Positions 17,004 to 27,321 are shown, counted from the stretch's first letter. The stretch: DNA of 64,000 bases from Bacteroidales bacterium (GCA_029218405.1 JAQXRG010000124.1:1-64000); one strand, 5' to 3'. Notes: generated from the sequence alone by a model not told the origin. Made by a program: numbers and translations.

Positions 17004-17011
17004 CAAAGGTA
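17004..17011 (-). promoter_or_regulatory. Promoter -7 box of the candidate small RNA
   Basis: TACCTTTG on the minus strand with TTG exactly 19 nt upstream, one of the best promoter matches in the window. Confidence 0.65.
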
Positions 17012-17081
17012 CGGATTCCTGGGAAATCCGCAATAGTCCGAAACGGTTTTTTGCGCAATCCCTCTGTTTTCATGATGTAAA

Positions 17082-17564
17082 TCAAGAAACCCGTATCCGA
17101 CCGCCTTTTAACGGCAGAATCCGCTGGTTGCTGCTCCCTCGAAACTCCAGGTAAGGGGAATAGAGCATTTTGTCAAACTTTCCGTCCACCAGCACGTCGA
17201 TGTAGGGCAGGATGGGGGCACGCAACGGGTCGGCGGACAGCTGCTCGTAAGTATAGCCCGTGTAGCACCAGACGTTGAGGCCTGTCTGCTCCTTTACCTG
17301 ACGGATGACCGGCAGGAAGTCCTGGGGAGAAAAGAAAGGGTCGCCTCCGGAGAAGGTCACCCCGTCGAGCAGCGGGTTGGCGTTGATTTCGCGGATGATG
17401 GACGCCAGTCTTTCGTCGGTCAGCTCCGAGCCTGCCGCGGGGTCCCACGATTCGGGATTGTGGCACCCCTTGCAGCGGTGGCGGCATCCGGCCAGGTAAA
17501 TGGAATACCGGATGCCGTCACCATCTACAATGGTTTCGGGGTAAGTATATAATAAATGTATCAT
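17082..17564 (-). CDS. nrdG: Anaerobic ribonucleotide reductase activating protein
   Basis: Radical SAM enzyme that installs the glycyl radical on NrdD. The 160-residue protein has the cluster motif Cys27-x3-Cys31-x2-Cys34 in AGCRHRCKGCHNPESW, and the SAM-binding GVTFSGGDPFF near residue 95. The gene starts 10 nt after the nrdD stop codon on the same strand, so the two are one operon. Strict anaerobic deoxyribonucleotide synthesis fits a gut Bacteroidales. Confidence 0.95.
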   Translation of the reverse strand: MIHLLYTYPETIVDGDGIRYSIYLAGCRHRCKGCHNPESWDPAAGSELTDERLASIIREINANPLLDGVTFSGGDPFFSPQDFLPVIRQVKEQTGLNVWCYTGYTYEQLSADPLRAPILPYIDVLVDGKFDKMLYSPYLEFRGSSNQRILPLKGGRIRVS

Positions 17565-17574
17565 GAGAAGTGCC

Positions 17575-19962
17575 TTATCCGTGCTTCACCCGGTCGCGCT
17601 CTTCCGCCCGCTTGGCCGAGTTCCAGCTGTTCAGGTCGCCGGTCAGATAGCCTGTGATGCGGCGCATCCGCAGGATGTTCTCACTGTTGCAGATGGGGCA
17701 TTTGTCGTAGATGACGCCCTTGTAGCCGCAGTTGTGGCAGGTGTCCACCGGGTGGTTGATGGAACCGTAGCCGATGCCTTCGTCGTGCATTACCTTCACG
17801 ATTTTCGCGATGGCCCGCACGTTCTTCTGTGCCTCGCCGTCCAGTTCCACGTAGGTGATGTGTCCGCCGCGGGTCAGCGCGTGGAAGGGAGCCTCGCGCT
17901 TGATCTTTTCGACGATGCTGATTGGTTCCTTCACGTCAACGTGGAAGGAATTGACGTAGTAGTCGCGGTCGTTTACGCCGGGGATGACACCGTACTTGCG
18001 CCGGTCCATGCGTGTGAAACGGCCCGAAAGGCCTTCTGCCGGGGTGGCAAGGACGGAGAAGTTCAGGTGGTACTTGGCCTTGTACTCTTCGGCCACCTTG
18101 TTCATCTCCTGCACGGCTTCGTAGAGCGTGTCCCATGCCTGCTGGTGATGGCCGTGCCCTTCACCGTAGAGGGCTACCATGGCGTTGTGGCCGCCGATGA
18201 AGCCGATGCCGAGGGTACCTTGCTTCAGCACGTCGCCTACTTCTTCGTTCGGCGCCAGTGCCGCTCCACCCTTCCATACGTTGTTGCTCATCATGAAGGG
18301 GAACTGGCGGGCCAGGGCAGTGCGCTGGTACTGGTAGCGGGTGTAGAGCTGGTCGGCCACGAGGCCGGCCATCGTGTGGACAGACTGTAGGAACAGCTCC
18401 TTGGCTTGTCGCTCCACGGTCTCGCGACAACCGTCTCCGGCGTTCTGTTCGGCTTTCCGGCGGGCCTCGATGGCCAGTCGGGGCATGTTGAGGGTGGTGA
18501 ACGACAGGTTGCCACGTCCCAGTGAGGTCTTTTCACCGTTCAGGTTCTCGAACACGCGTGTGCGGCAGCCCATCGTGGCCAGCTCGTAGCGGTAACGCTT
18601 CGGGTCGTTGGCATCCCACTTCTCGTGCCGGTTGAAGGGCGTGTCAAGGAACATGAAGTTGGGGAACAGGGCCTTGGCGGTGGTGCGGCAGGCCTTCAGG
18701 AAAAGGTCGAAGTTGGGAGCCTCGAAAGTCATCTTGCCGTCCATGGCGGCCTCGAAGTCGGCCATAGCCCGCTGGTAGTCGGCCTCGGAATAGGAGACAC
18801 CGTCCTTCACCTTGAATATCTGGATGGGGAAGACGGGTACCTCACCCCGGGTGCCCAGTCCCTCTACGGTGGCTTTCAGCAGTTCGTCGATGACCATGCG
18901 CCCTTCTGCGGAGGTGTCGGTGCCGTAGTTGATGGAGCTGAACACCACTTGGTTGCCCCCGCGCGAGTGCATGGTGTTGAGGTTGTGGATGAAGCCTTCC
19001 ATGGCCTGGTGCGTGTCCTTTCGCGTGCGTTCGTAAGCGCGTTGCAGGATGTGGCACAGCTCATCGTCGTTCAGGCAGATGCCTTTCACGTGGAGAGCGG
19101 TGTGGAGAGCCTGCCGGGTCTTCTCGTCGGTGTGGATGCTGCCCAGCTGGTTCCGGACAAGTTCCGCCACTTTTTTTTCGGGGAGCTGGATGCCTTTCAT
19201 TTCCATGCAGAAGGAGAGGGTATCCGCCACGGCCTTCTGGAACGACTTCAGCACCCCCTTCGCCATGAAGAAGTCGAAGGCCGGGATAGCCTGTCCGCCG
19301 TGCTGCTCGTTCTGGTTGGTCTGGAAGATAATGGTGGCCAGCGTAGCATAGCTCTGGATGGACTGGGGGGTGCGTATGCTGCCGTTCTTGGTGTGGAAAC
19401 CCCGCTCGAAGAGGTCGTCCAGGTCGTACTGGATGCACGTGGTGGTCTTGGTGGGGTAGTAGTCGAGGTCATGGATGTGGATGTCGCCCAGCTGGTGCGC
19501 CTCGGCGAAGCGTTTCGGCAGGAGGTATTTGTAGGTATAGTCCTTGGTCACTTCGGAAGCGAAGGTCATCATCTGTCCGGCGGGCGTATGGCTGGACATG
19601 TTGGCGTTGCTGAGGTTCACGTCGTTCTTGTCGATGGCCACGATGCCGTCCATGATGTGCTTCATCTGGGTCTTGCGGTCGCGCTCGGTGTTGCGCCACT
19701 GGCGGTAGATGATATATTTCTTCGCCACTTCCGGCTGTTCTTTCATCAGTTCGTTCTCTACGATGTCTTGAATTTCCTCCACGCCCATGGTGGGGTTCGT
19801 CAGTCGGGTGACCACATTCCGTGTAATCCGGTCAATGAGCGTCTCCTGATGTTCCATGCCAGTGGCTACGAACGCTTTCCCGATCGCATTGAAAATCTTG
19901 GCTTGGGAAAACTGCTCCTGTTTTCCGTCGCGCTTGATGATACAGATAGTTGTAGGACTCAT
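17575..19962 (-). CDS. nrdD: Anaerobic (class III) ribonucleoside-triphosphate reductase
   Basis: Reduces ribonucleoside triphosphates to deoxy forms by a glycyl radical, with formate as usual reductant. The 795-residue protein begins with an ATP-cone regulatory domain (ICIIKRDGKQEQFSQAKI, about residues 5-95). The body has the family stretches HIHDLDYYP and GNLSFTTLNMPR. Near the C-terminus are the zinc-binding pairs CHNCG and CPIC, followed by RRITGYL with the radical glycine at about residue 771. nrdG follows directly. A TATATTTG promoter lies 60 nt upstream and the leader begins with a small hairpin (CTGTC-TTCC-GACAG). No NrdR box is evident to me. Confidence 0.96.
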   Translation of the reverse strand: MSPTTICIIKRDGKQEQFSQAKIFNAIGKAFVATGMEHQETLIDRITRNVVTRLTNPTMGVEEIQDIVENELMKEQPEVAKKYIIYRQWRNTERDRKTQMKHIMDGIVAIDKNDVNLSNANMSSHTPAGQMMTFASEVTKDYTYKYLLPKRFAEAHQLGDIHIHDLDYYPTKTTTCIQYDLDDLFERGFHTKNGSIRTPQSIQSYATLATIIFQTNQNEQHGGQAIPAFDFFMAKGVLKSFQKAVADTLSFCMEMKGIQLPEKKVAELVRNQLGSIHTDEKTRQALHTALHVKGICLNDDELCHILQRAYERTRKDTHQAMEGFIHNLNTMHSRGGNQVVFSSINYGTDTSAEGRMVIDELLKATVEGLGTRGEVPVFPIQIFKVKDGVSYSEADYQRAMADFEAAMDGKMTFEAPNFDLFLKACRTTAKALFPNFMFLDTPFNRHEKWDANDPKRYRYELATMGCRTRVFENLNGEKTSLGRGNLSFTTLNMPRLAIEARRKAEQNAGDGCRETVERQAKELFLQSVHTMAGLVADQLYTRYQYQRTALARQFPFMMSNNVWKGGAALAPNEEVGDVLKQGTLGIGFIGGHNAMVALYGEGHGHHQQAWDTLYEAVQEMNKVAEEYKAKYHLNFSVLATPAEGLSGRFTRMDRRKYGVIPGVNDRDYYVNSFHVDVKEPISIVEKIKREAPFHALTRGGHITYVELDGEAQKNVRAIAKIVKVMHDEGIGYGSINHPVDTCHNCGYKGVIYDKCPICNSENILRMRRITGYLTGDLNSWNSAKRAEERDRVKHG

Positions 19963-20021
19963 AAGGTGGATATGTGTTTAATTAAGTAATTCAATTTACG
20001 GCTCCCTGTCGGAAGACAGTG

Positions 20022-20029
20022 CAAATATA
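20022..20029 (-). promoter_or_regulatory. Promoter -7 box of nrdDG
   Basis: TATATTTG on the minus strand, 60 nt before the nrdD start, with a TTTC 18 nt upstream as a weak -33. The predicted leader starts close to a 5-bp hairpin at 20006-20019. Confidence 0.55.
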
Positions 20030-20196
20030 GGCTTTTTGGAACAGACGGAAAAGGTGAAATTGTGTTATCTGTCTAAATATGGACAACAATTCACCGTTGG
20101 ATGTGCCCTACAGGTATCTGTAGCAGGGGGAAATGGAAAACTTCAATTTAAATCAGTTTTTTGTGTTGTAAATTCGGCCGAGATTGCTTATATTGG

Positions 20197-21069
20197 TCAC
20201 ATCCGGCTGTCCAGCCCCCACATCATCTTCTCGCGCAGGGTATTGAAGAAGGTGTGGCCGGGACGTTTCACGATACGGATGTCGTGCGGGGCACGGCTTA
20301 CGTGCAGGCGGGTGCCCTCATGGAGGGTCTCGCTGCGTCCGTCGATGGCCACGAGGAAGTTGTGGCTACGGCTCTCCACATCGAGGGTGATGTCCCAGTC
20401 ATCGCGCAGCACGATGGGACGCATGTTCAGCGTATGGGGAGCGACGGCGGTCAGTGTGATCGTGCCGCTTTGGGGCACCAGAATGGGGCCGCCGACGCTG
20501 AGTGAATAGCCCGTAGAACCGGTGGGCGTGGCAATGATGAGGCCGTCGGCCTGATAGGAGTTGAGCAGGCTGCCGTTCACATAGGCATGGATGGTGATCA
20601 TGGACGAGCTGTCGCGCTTGAGCACCGCTATCTCGTTCAGTCCGTAGGGACATCCTTTCAGCGTTTGTCCTTCGCACGAGAGCTGGAGCACCCGCCGTGC
20701 CTCCGCCTGATAGTGGCCTTGGTAAATCTCTTCGAAAGCCTCTTCCATCTGGTCGGGCGAGATGTCGGCCAGGAAGCCTAACCGCCCTGTGTTGATGCCA
20801 AGGATGGGGATTCCCTTGCCGCCTACCCGGCTGGCGGCCTTCAGGAAGGTGCCGTCGCCGCCGATGCTCAGTACCATGTCGGCGGTGAAATCGCTGCCCT
20901 CGAAGATGTCGAGTCCGCAGAGGTTGGCGCGGGAGTGGTGGAGCAGGAAGCTGTAAAACTCGCTGCTGATGCAGATTTCCGCCTGCCGGGCCCGCAGGAT
21001 TTCCAGCAAGTGGGTCACATGAGCGGACTTATGTTCCTGATAGGTGTTGCCAAAGAGGGCGAATTTCAT
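20197..21069 (-). CDS. nadK: NAD kinase
   Basis: Phosphorylates NAD to NADP. The 290-residue protein has the [10 protein letters not shown] motif near residue 70, [13 protein letters not shown], and the C-terminal LNEIAV...[15 protein letters not shown] block that binds NAD. I place the start at [11 protein letters not shown] (21069), the usual family beginning; an in-frame ATG four codons upstream (21081) is also possible. It is divergent from pdxJ; about 100 nt separate the two starts. The ~230 nt downstream, before the nrdD promoter, hold only a short palindrome (CTACAGGTATCTGTAG) and no gene. Confidence 0.94.
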   Translation of the reverse strand: MKFALFGNTYQEHKSAHVTHLLEILRARQAEICISSEFYSFLLHHSRANLCGLDIFEGSDFTADMVLSIGGDGTFLKAASRVGGKGIPILGINTGRLGFLADISPDQMEEAFEEIYQGHYQAEARRVLQLSCEGQTLKGCPYGLNEIAVLKRDSSSMITIHAYVNGSLLNSYQADGLIIATPTGSTGYSLSVGGPILVPQSGTITLTAVAPHTLNMRPIVLRDDWDITLDVESRSHNFLVAIDGRSETLHEGTRLHVSRAPHDIRIVKRPGHTFFNTLREKMMWGLDSRM

Positions 21070-21134
21070 CGTTTGTTCCATGACAAATGGTATTTTTTAA
21101 CGGGTTATCATAACAGGTATATCGTAAAACCTGC

Positions 21135-21142
21135 TAACTTTG
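21135..21142 (+). promoter_or_regulatory. Candidate promoter -7 box of pdxJ
   Basis: TAACTTTG 41 nt upstream of the pdxJ start codon. Confidence 0.5.
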
Positions 21143-21183
21143 CAAAGTTTTGTAGATGCAAAGATATAAAAATTCACGCAATT

Positions 21184-21900
21184 ATGACGAAATTAAGTGT
21201 AAATATAAACAAGGTAGCTACCTTGCGGAATGCACGAGGGGGGAATAACCCCAATGTAGAGAAGGTTGCATTGGACTGTGAAGCGTTTGGTGCAGAGGGG
21301 ATTACGGTTCATCCGCGTCCGGATGAACGCCATATTCGCTATGCGGATGTGTACGCGCTCCGTCCGTTGTTGAAGACCGAGTTCAATATCGAAGGCTATC
21401 CTTCGAAAGAGTTTATCGACCTGGTGTTGCGGGTGAAACCCCACCAGGTGACCCTGGTGCCCGACGCGCCAGACCAGATTACCTCGAACGCGGGATGGGA
21501 TACGAAGAAGAACCTGGAGTTGCTGACGGAACTGATGGACACGTTCGGCAATGCCGGCGTGCGTACTTCCATCTTCGTGGGTACTGACCTGGAGATGATT
21601 GAGTATGCCGCCAAGGCAGGAGCTGACCGGGTGGAACTGTACACTGAGCCTTATGCCACCCTATACCCCAAGAATCCTGAAGCGGCTATCGCTCCGTTTG
21701 TGGAGGCGGCCCGGCGGGTGCGCCACCTTGGCATGGGACTGAACGCCGGACATGACCTGAGTCTGGTCAACCTGGCGTACTTCCACCAGCGCATTCCTTG
21801 GGTGGACGAGGTGTCCATCGGCCATGCGCTGATTTGCGACGCTCTTTATCTGGGACTGAAGAAAACCATTGAAGAATATAAAAACTGCCTGTTGAAATAA
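21184..21900 (+). CDS. pdxJ: Pyridoxine 5'-phosphate synthase
   Basis: Condenses 1-deoxy-D-xylulose 5-phosphate with 3-amino-2-oxopropyl phosphate to pyridoxine 5'-phosphate. The true protein is 238 residues and starts [20 protein letters not shown]; the ORF track extends further upstream into nadK and is wrong there. Family segments include [14 protein letters not shown], the TIM-barrel VTLVPD and the [13 protein letters not shown] phosphate-binding motif. pdxB, the other end of the DXP-dependent B6 pathway, lies at 39.8 kb. It probably leads a unit with the following ExbB-like gene, 14 nt away. Confidence 0.95.
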   Translation: MTKLSVNINKVATLRNARGGNNPNVEKVALDCEAFGAEGITVHPRPDERHIRYADVYALRPLLKTEFNIEGYPSKEFIDLVLRVKPHQVTLVPDAPDQITSNAGWDTKKNLELLTELMDTFGNAGVRTSIFVGTDLEMIEYAAKAGADRVELYTEPYATLYPKNPEAAIAPFVEAARRVRHLGMGLNAGHDLSLVNLAYFHQRIPWVDEVSIGHALICDALYLGLKKTIEEYKNCLLK

Positions 21901-21914
21901 TATAGAATAAGAGT

Positions 21915-22634
21915 ATGATGACATTGTTGCTGCAGGCCGCTTTGACGGCGGCCGATACGCTGGCCGGAGTGAATCCGGTGCTGACTCCCGTGGCTTCGGG
22001 GGAACCTGAGATGAACCTGCTGGAGATGGCCTGTAAGGGCGGATGGATTATGGTGCTGCTGGCCCTGATGTCGGTGGTGGCCTTCTACATCTTCTTCGAG
22101 CGTACTGTGGCCATCCGCAAGGCGGGCAAGGAAGACCCGCTGTTCATGGACCGCATCCGCGACTATATCCGTACGGGCGAGGTGAAGTCGGCCATCAACT
22201 ATTGCCGCATTACGAATACGCCGTCGGCACGGATGATTGAGAAGGGCATCGCCCGCATGGACCGGCCTACCGCCGACGTGCAGGCTGCTATCGAGAACAC
22301 CGGCAACATTGAGGTGGCGAAGCTGGAGAACGGCTTGTCCATCATGGCCACCATCTCCAGCGGGGCACCCATGCTGGGCTTCCTCGGTACGGTGACCGGT
22401 ATGGTCCGTGCGTTCTGGAACATGGCGAACGCCGGGAACAACATCGACATCACCCTGCTCTCCAGCGGTATCTACGAGGCCATGATTACGACCGTGGGCG
22501 GGCTGGTGGTGGGCATCGCCGTGATGTTCGCCTACAATCATTTGGTCTATCGGGTGGATAAGGTGGTGAGCCAGATGGAGGCCCGTACCATTGCCTTCAT
22601 GGACTTGCTGAACGAAGAACCGGTTCAAAAATAA
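21915..22634 (+). CDS. MotA/TolQ/ExbB proton channel family protein
   Basis: A 239-residue inner-membrane protein with three predicted helices, at about residues 50-70, 145-165 and 185-210, the last two containing GAPMLGFLGTVTGMV and GIYEAMITTVGGLVVGI, typical of ExbB/TolQ. It would form the proton-driven channel with the ExbD-like protein encoded 6 nt downstream, to power a TonB-type protein in the next gene. The set sits after pdxJ as in other Bacteroides. Whether it serves nutrient uptake (Exb) or envelope integrity (Tol) cannot be decided; no tolB or pal is nearby. Confidence 0.93.
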   Translation: MMTLLLQAALTAADTLAGVNPVLTPVASGEPEMNLLEMACKGGWIMVLLALMSVVAFYIFFERTVAIRKAGKEDPLFMDRIRDYIRTGEVKSAINYCRITNTPSARMIEKGIARMDRPTADVQAAIENTGNIEVAKLENGLSIMATISSGAPMLGFLGTVTGMVRAFWNMANAGNNIDITLLSSGIYEAMITTVGGLVVGIAVMFAYNHLVYRVDKVVSQMEARTIAFMDLLNEEPVQK

Positions 22635-22640
22635 CGGCGT

Positions 22641-23057
22641 ATGGCACTGAAGAGAAGACAGAAGATATCACCCAGCTTCAGCATGTCGTCGATGACCGAC
22701 CTCATCTTCCTGCTGCTGATATTTTTCATGATTACCTCTACCATGGTCTCGCCGAACGCCATCAAGGTGCTCCTGCCACAAGGTTCCGAGCAGACATCGG
22801 CCAAGCCTATGGCACGGGTCATCATCGACAAGGACCTGAACTACTACGGAGCGTTCGGCAATGAGGATGAGATGCCGCTGGCCCTCGACGAGGTGCCTGC
22901 CTTCCTGCAGGAGTGTGCGGCCAAGGAGCCGGAGATGTACGTCGCCCTGTATGCCGACGAGTCCATCCCCTACCGTGAAATCGTGCAGATTCTGAACATT
23001 GCGAACGAGAATCATTTTAAGATGGTGCTGGCTACGCGCCGTCCTGACAAGAAGTAA
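22641..23057 (+). CDS. ExbD/TolR family biopolymer transport protein
   Basis: A 138-residue protein with a short cytosolic N-terminus, a single transmembrane helix containing the functional aspartate (Asp20 in MSSMTDLIFLLLIFFM) and a periplasmic domain. It pairs with the ExbB-like channel encoded upstream. The periplasmic part includes VALYADESIPYREIVQIL, a typical TolR/ExbD segment (compare V.I.AD....Y..VV.V). Confidence 0.93.
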   Translation: MALKRRQKISPSFSMSSMTDLIFLLLIFFMITSTMVSPNAIKVLLPQGSEQTSAKPMARVIIDKDLNYYGAFGNEDEMPLALDEVPAFLQECAAKEPEMYVALYADESIPYREIVQILNIANENHFKMVLATRRPDKK

Positions 23058-23068
23058 CGAGTGTGCGC

Positions 23069-23980
23069 ATGAAACGAAGTAAAGTAACCGGAATCATCGG
23101 AACCGCCGTCCTTCACGTATTGCTGCTCCTGCTCCTGCTGCTCTGCGGACTGGCCCGGCCGGAGCTGCAGGAAGAGGGAGGTGTGCCGGTACTGCTGGGA
23201 GACGCTGTACAGGCCAAGGGAGACGCTGATTCTTATACGCTGACGGAAGTGGATGTGCTGGCGGCACCTGAACCGGCCCAACCGGCTCCCGCTCCGGTGC
23301 CTGCCGTGCCCGAGCCGAAAGTGGAACAGCCCTTGATGACCCAGGCGGACGAACCTTCGCTGCAGGTGAAGAAGGAGCAACCTCAGCCGGAACAGCCGAA
23401 AAAGAAGAAGGAGGTGAAGCCTGTCAAACCTGTTGAGAAGCCCGTAGAGAAGCCTGCCGTGAAACCGGTGGAAAAGCCGGCGAAGAAACCGGTGGAGCAG
23501 CCGGCCGACCAGCCGGCGGAGAAGACGGAGGCGGAAAAACGGGCGGAAGCTGAACGGGCTGCCGCACAGGCCGCCGCCAACAAGATAGCCGGTGCGTTTG
23601 GCAAAGGCTCGAAGATGGGCGACAAGGGAACTTCGGCAGCCGGGACAGGCATCGAAGGCAGTCCGACGGGCAACAGTGACAGTGGCAGTCCGACCGGTAC
23701 GGGGGGATATGGCACTTTTGACCTGAACGGACGTTCGTTAGGCCCCGGCGGCTTGCCCAAGCCGGTCTATAACGTGCAGGACGAAGGCCGCGTGGTGGTG
23801 ACCATTGTAGTGAACCCTGCCGGACAGGTCATCAGCACGAGCATCAACAAACGTACCAATACCGTGAACCCGGCGTTGCGGAAGGCAGCCGAGGAGGCGG
23901 CCCGCAAGGCACGGTTCAACACGGTGTCGGGGGTGAACAACCAGAGTGGAACCATTACGTATTATTTTAAACTGAAATAA
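23069..23980 (+). CDS. TonB-like energy transducer
   Basis: A 303-residue protein with an N-terminal membrane anchor (GIIGTAVLHVLLLLLLLLCG), a long proline-rich linker made of PVEKP/AVKPVEKP/KKPVEQP-type repeats, an alanine-rich helix and a C-terminal TonB-like fold (RVVVTIVVNPAGQVISTSI). The linker can span the periplasm; the C-terminus should contact outer-membrane transporters. The ORF track begins at a GTG two codons early; the ATG at 23069 is the better start. It completes the ExbB-ExbD-TonB set. Because the C-terminus is short and no outer-membrane receptor is adjacent, a TolA-like role is an alternative. Confidence 0.88.
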   Translation: MKRSKVTGIIGTAVLHVLLLLLLLLCGLARPELQEEGGVPVLLGDAVQAKGDADSYTLTEVDVLAAPEPAQPAPAPVPAVPEPKVEQPLMTQADEPSLQVKKEQPQPEQPKKKKEVKPVKPVEKPVEKPAVKPVEKPAKKPVEQPADQPAEKTEAEKRAEAERAAAQAAANKIAGAFGKGSKMGDKGTSAAGTGIEGSPTGNSDSGSPTGTGGYGTFDLNGRSLGPGGLPKPVYNVQDEGRVVVTIVVNPAGQVISTSINKRTNTVNPALRKAAEEAARKARFNTVSGVNNQSGTITYYFKLK

Positions 23981-23990
23981 CTGACATTCG

Positions 23991-24542
23991 ATGAAAGCGA
24001 TTTGTTTCTTTTTGGCCGAGGGCTTCGAGGAAGTGGAAGCTCTGTTGCCGTTGGATATCCTGCGTCGCGGCGGACTGGACGTCCGCACTGTGTCTGTCAC
24101 AGGCGACCGCATTGTGAAAGGGGCGCATCAAGTGCCTGTCGTGGCTGACCTGTTGTTTGAGGATTTGGCTGCCGACGAAGTGGAAATGATTGTCCTTCCC
24201 GGAGGAATGCCGGGTGCCGTCAACCTCGACGCGCATGCGGGACTGGACGCACTGGTCCGTTCGGCGGCTGCTGCCGGACAGCCGATGGCCGCCATCTGCG
24301 CCGCTCCGTTGGTCTATGGCAAGCGTGGCTTGCTGAACGGAAAGAAGGCTACTTGCTATCCGGGCTTCGAATCGTATCTGGAAGGGGCGGACTGCACCGG
24401 AAGGATGGTGGAGACCGACGGTAACTTCGTAACGGGCAAAGGCCCGGGTGCTGCCGCTGAGTTCGGCTTTACGTTGCTGCAGCGGTTGGCCGGGGCGGAC
24501 AAGGCCGCTGAAGTGAAACAAGGTATGCTGTGGGCGGAATGA
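23991..24542 (+). CDS. DJ-1/PfpI family protein
   Basis: A 183-residue flavodoxin-like protein of the DJ-1/ThiJ/YajL group. The nucleophilic elbow cysteine lies in [11 protein letters not shown] and the conserved glutamate in [10 protein letters not shown] near residue 15, the standard pair of this family. Proposed roles of the family include protein and glyoxal-adduct repair, but these remain debated. The stop codon overlaps the ispD start (ATGA), so the genes are translationally coupled; a functional link is not evident. Confidence 0.92.
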   Translation: MKAICFFLAEGFEEVEALLPLDILRRGGLDVRTVSVTGDRIVKGAHQVPVVADLLFEDLAADEVEMIVLPGGMPGAVNLDAHAGLDALVRSAAAAGQPMAAICAAPLVYGKRGLLNGKKATCYPGFESYLEGADCTGRMVETDGNFVTGKGPGAAAEFGFTLLQRLAGADKAAEVKQGMLWAE

Positions 24543-25213
24543 AGCAATACGTCATTGTGGTGGCAGGCGGAAAAGGGACACGCATGGGAGGCAGTATTCC
24601 CAAGCAGTTCGTCCCTGTCCAGGGGAAGCCGGTGCTGATGCGTACCCTGGAGGCCTTCAAGGCGTACCATCCCGACATGGAACTGGTGGTGGTACTGCCT
24701 GCCGACCAGCAAGCCTATTGGCGGCAACTCTGCGCCGATTACGACTTTACGCTGCCCCACCGTGTCGCGTCCGGCGGCGAGACCCGTTTCCACTCTGTGC
24801 GGAACGGGTTGGCATTGGTCCCTGATGCGGAGGGAGTGGTTGGTGTGCACGATGGGGTACGGCCCTTCGTGGCAAAAGAGGTCATTGCCCGCTGTTACGC
24901 CGAGGCCGCTCAGGGCCGGTGCGTGGTGCCGGTCACTGATGTGGTGGAGACTGTCCGCCGCCTGACGGACGAGACCGGCAGTGTGACCGTTCCCCGCGAC
25001 CATTATAAGCTGGTGCAGACCCCCCAAGTGTTCCCCGCCGCCTTGCTCAAACGGGCGTATGCGCAGGATTATTCGTCACGGTTCACCGATGATGCCTCCG
25101 TGGTGGAGGCCCTGGGGGAGCGAATTGTATTGGTGCCGGGGAACCGGGAGAACATCAAACTGACCACCCCCTTCGACCTGCGGGTGGCGGAGGTGCTGGC
25201 GGCGGACGTATGA
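24539..25213 (+). CDS. ispD: 2-C-methyl-D-erythritol 4-phosphate cytidylyltransferase
   Basis: Third step of the non-mevalonate isoprenoid pathway, making CDP-ME from MEP and CTP. The protein of 224 residues starts [17 protein letters not shown], the nucleotide-binding loop with the catalytic arginine and the PKQF lysine. VHDGVRPFV and TDVVETVR are further family motifs, and [12 protein letters not shown] lies near the end. The ORF track starts three codons earlier at GTG. It overlaps the genes on both sides by 4 nt. Confidence 0.95.
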   Translation: MKQYVIVVAGGKGTRMGGSIPKQFVPVQGKPVLMRTLEAFKAYHPDMELVVVLPADQQAYWRQLCADYDFTLPHRVASGGETRFHSVRNGLALVPDAEGVVGVHDGVRPFVAKEVIARCYAEAAQGRCVVPVTDVVETVRRLTDETGSVTVPRDHYKLVQTPQVFPAALLKRAYAQDYSSRFTDDASVVEALGERIVLVPGNRENIKLTTPFDLRVAEVLAADV

Positions 25214-27309
25214 TTGACCTCTCCGTCCGTGACATCAAGTACCTGGCAGGTGTCGGTCCTCAGCGCGCCGACTTATTAGAGAAGGAGCTGGGCATCCGTT
25301 CCTTCAAGGACCTGCTGTACTATTTCCCTTATAAATACGTGGACCGCAGCCGTATCTACACCATCAACGAGATAGACGGCAACATGCCCTACATCCAGCT
25401 GCGGGGGGAGGTGCTCAGCTTCGATTTTCAGGGAGAAGGGGCGAAGCGACGGCTGGTCGGGCATTTCTCCGATGGGACAGGGGTCATCGACCTGGTCTGG
25501 TTCCAAGGACTGAAGTTCGTGACCAACCGTTATAAGGCACACGAGGAGTACCTTGTCTTCGGCAAGCCGACAGTGTTCGGCCAGCGTGTCAGCATTGTCC
25601 ATCCCGACCTTGACAAGGTAGATGAGCCGACCCTCTCTTCTCTGGGGCTGCGCCCCTATTACAACACGACCGAACGGATGAAACGGAGCATGCTGACCTC
25701 GAACGCTGTCGAGAAGCTGATGGGGAACTTGTTCCAAGCCCTGCACAACGAGCCGCTTGACGAGACCCTCAGTCCGGCACTGTTGGACCGCTATCACCTC
25801 ATGCCCCTGGCCGATGCGCTCTACCACATCCATTTTCCCAAAAATCCGGAACTGCTGCGGAAGGCCCAGTATCGGCTGAAGTTCGAGGAGTTGTTCTATA
25901 TCCAGCTCAATATCCTGCGCTACACCAAGGAGCGCAGGTTCAAGTACCGTGGCATTGTTTTCAACAAGGTAGGAGAAGTTTTCAACAGCTTCTATTCACA
26001 ACACCTGCCCTTCCCGTTGACCGGCGCGCAGAAACGGGTCATCAAGGAAATGCGGCGCGATATGGGCAGCGGACGGCAGATGAACCGACTGCTGCAAGGC
26101 GATGTAGGCAGTGGCAAGACTTTGGTGGCCTTGATGACCATGCTGATAGCTTTGGATAATGGTTATCAGGCTTGTATGATGGCTCCAACGGAAATTCTTG
26201 CCACCCAGCACTACGAAACCCTTTGTCGTTTTCTGCAAGGAATGAACGTGCGCGTGGAACTGCTGACCGGCAGTATCAAGGGCAAGCGGCGTGAGGGCAT
26301 CCTTCGCGACTTATTAACAGGTGATGTTCATATCCTGATAGGAACACACGCTGTGATTGAGGACACGGTGCACTTCTCGTCGTTGGGCTTAGTGGTCATT
26401 GACGAGCAGCATCGCTTCGGGGTGGCGCAGCGGGCCAAGCTCTGGGCGAAAAATACTTGTCCACCTCATGTGCTGGTGATGACCGCCACGCCTATCCCCC
26501 GTACGCTGGCCATGACGCTTTACGGTGACCTGGACGTATCGGTCATCGACGAGCTGCCACCCGGCCGGAAACCGGTGAAAACCGTTCATCAGTTTGACAA
26601 CCGCCGTCCGTCGCTCTATGCTTTTCTGCGCACGCAGATGCAGGAAGGGCGGCAGGTCTATATTGTCTATCCCCTCATTCAGGAGAGTGAAAAGATGGAC
26701 ATCAAGAACCTGGAGGAAGGCTACCTGCACATTTGCGAGGCCTTTCCCGAATACAAGGTCAGCAAAGTACACGGGAAGATGAAACCTGCCGAGAAAGAAG
26801 AGGAGATGCAGCGGTTCTTGCGGAACGAGACCCAGCTCATGGTGGCGACCACGGTCATCGAGGTAGGCGTGAACGTGCCGAACGCTTCGGTGATGGTCAT
26901 CGAGAACGCCGAACGTTTCGGCCTGTCCCAACTGCACCAGCTGCGGGGACGGGTAGGGCGGGGGGCCGACCAGTCGTACTGCGTGCTGGTGACAGGTTAT
27001 AAGCTGACAGAAGACACGCGTCGCCGCATTGAAATCATGGTGCAGACCAATGATGGGTTCGAGATTGCGGAGGCCGACCTGAAATTGCGGGGGCCGGGAG
27101 ACCTGGAAGGCACCCAGCAAAGCGGCATTGCCTTCGACTTGAAGATTGCCGACATCGCCCGCGACGGGCAGTTGCTACAGTTGGTGCGTGGCATCGCCGA
27201 GCAGCTGTTGGACGAGGATCCCAACGCAGAACGTCCGGAGAACGCCGTCGTGTGGAAACACCTGCTGGAGATGCGGAAGGAGCAGGTCAACTGGTCGGTC
27301 ATCTCCTGA
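25210..27309 (+). CDS. recG: ATP-dependent DNA helicase RecG
   Basis: Branch-migration helicase for stalled forks and Holliday junctions. The 699-residue protein has an N-terminal wedge/OB domain ([19 protein letters not shown]), the Walker A motif GDVGSGKT at residues 297-304, DEQH at 398-401, [12 protein letters not shown], and helicase motif [15 protein letters not shown] near the C-terminus. Length matches the family. It overlaps ispD by 4 nt and ends 12 nt from the convergent DUF3667 gene, with no visible terminator between. Confidence 0.96.
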   Translation: MIDLSVRDIKYLAGVGPQRADLLEKELGIRSFKDLLYYFPYKYVDRSRIYTINEIDGNMPYIQLRGEVLSFDFQGEGAKRRLVGHFSDGTGVIDLVWFQGLKFVTNRYKAHEEYLVFGKPTVFGQRVSIVHPDLDKVDEPTLSSLGLRPYYNTTERMKRSMLTSNAVEKLMGNLFQALHNEPLDETLSPALLDRYHLMPLADALYHIHFPKNPELLRKAQYRLKFEELFYIQLNILRYTKERRFKYRGIVFNKVGEVFNSFYSQHLPFPLTGAQKRVIKEMRRDMGSGRQMNRLLQGDVGSGKTLVALMTMLIALDNGYQACMMAPTEILATQHYETLCRFLQGMNVRVELLTGSIKGKRREGILRDLLTGDVHILIGTHAVIEDTVHFSSLGLVVIDEQHRFGVAQRAKLWAKNTCPPHVLVMTATPIPRTLAMTLYGDLDVSVIDELPPGRKPVKTVHQFDNRRPSLYAFLRTQMQEGRQVYIVYPLIQESEKMDIKNLEEGYLHICEAFPEYKVSKVHGKMKPAEKEEEMQRFLRNETQLMVATTVIEVGVNVPNASVMVIENAERFGLSQLHQLRGRVGRGADQSYCVLVTGYKLTEDTRRRIEIMVQTNDGFEIAEADLKLRGPGDLEGTQQSGIAFDLKIADIARDGQLLQLVRGIAEQLLDEDPNAERPENAVVWKHLLEMRKEQVNWSVIS

Positions 27310-27321
27310 CCTTCTCGCCGC

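Noticed and set aside
16786-17081. tmRNA, RNase P RNA or SRP RNA
   Set aside because: Typical signatures (tag peptide and tRNA-like ends, GAGGAAAGTCC, GGAAGGAAGC-type loop) are not present; kept only as an unassigned small RNA.
18625-19989. 454-residue plus-strand ORF over nrdD
   Set aside because: Shadow ORF opposite the well-supported class III reductase.
20161-20505. Plus-strand ORFs within the nadK region
   Set aside because: Shadows of nadK on the opposite strand.
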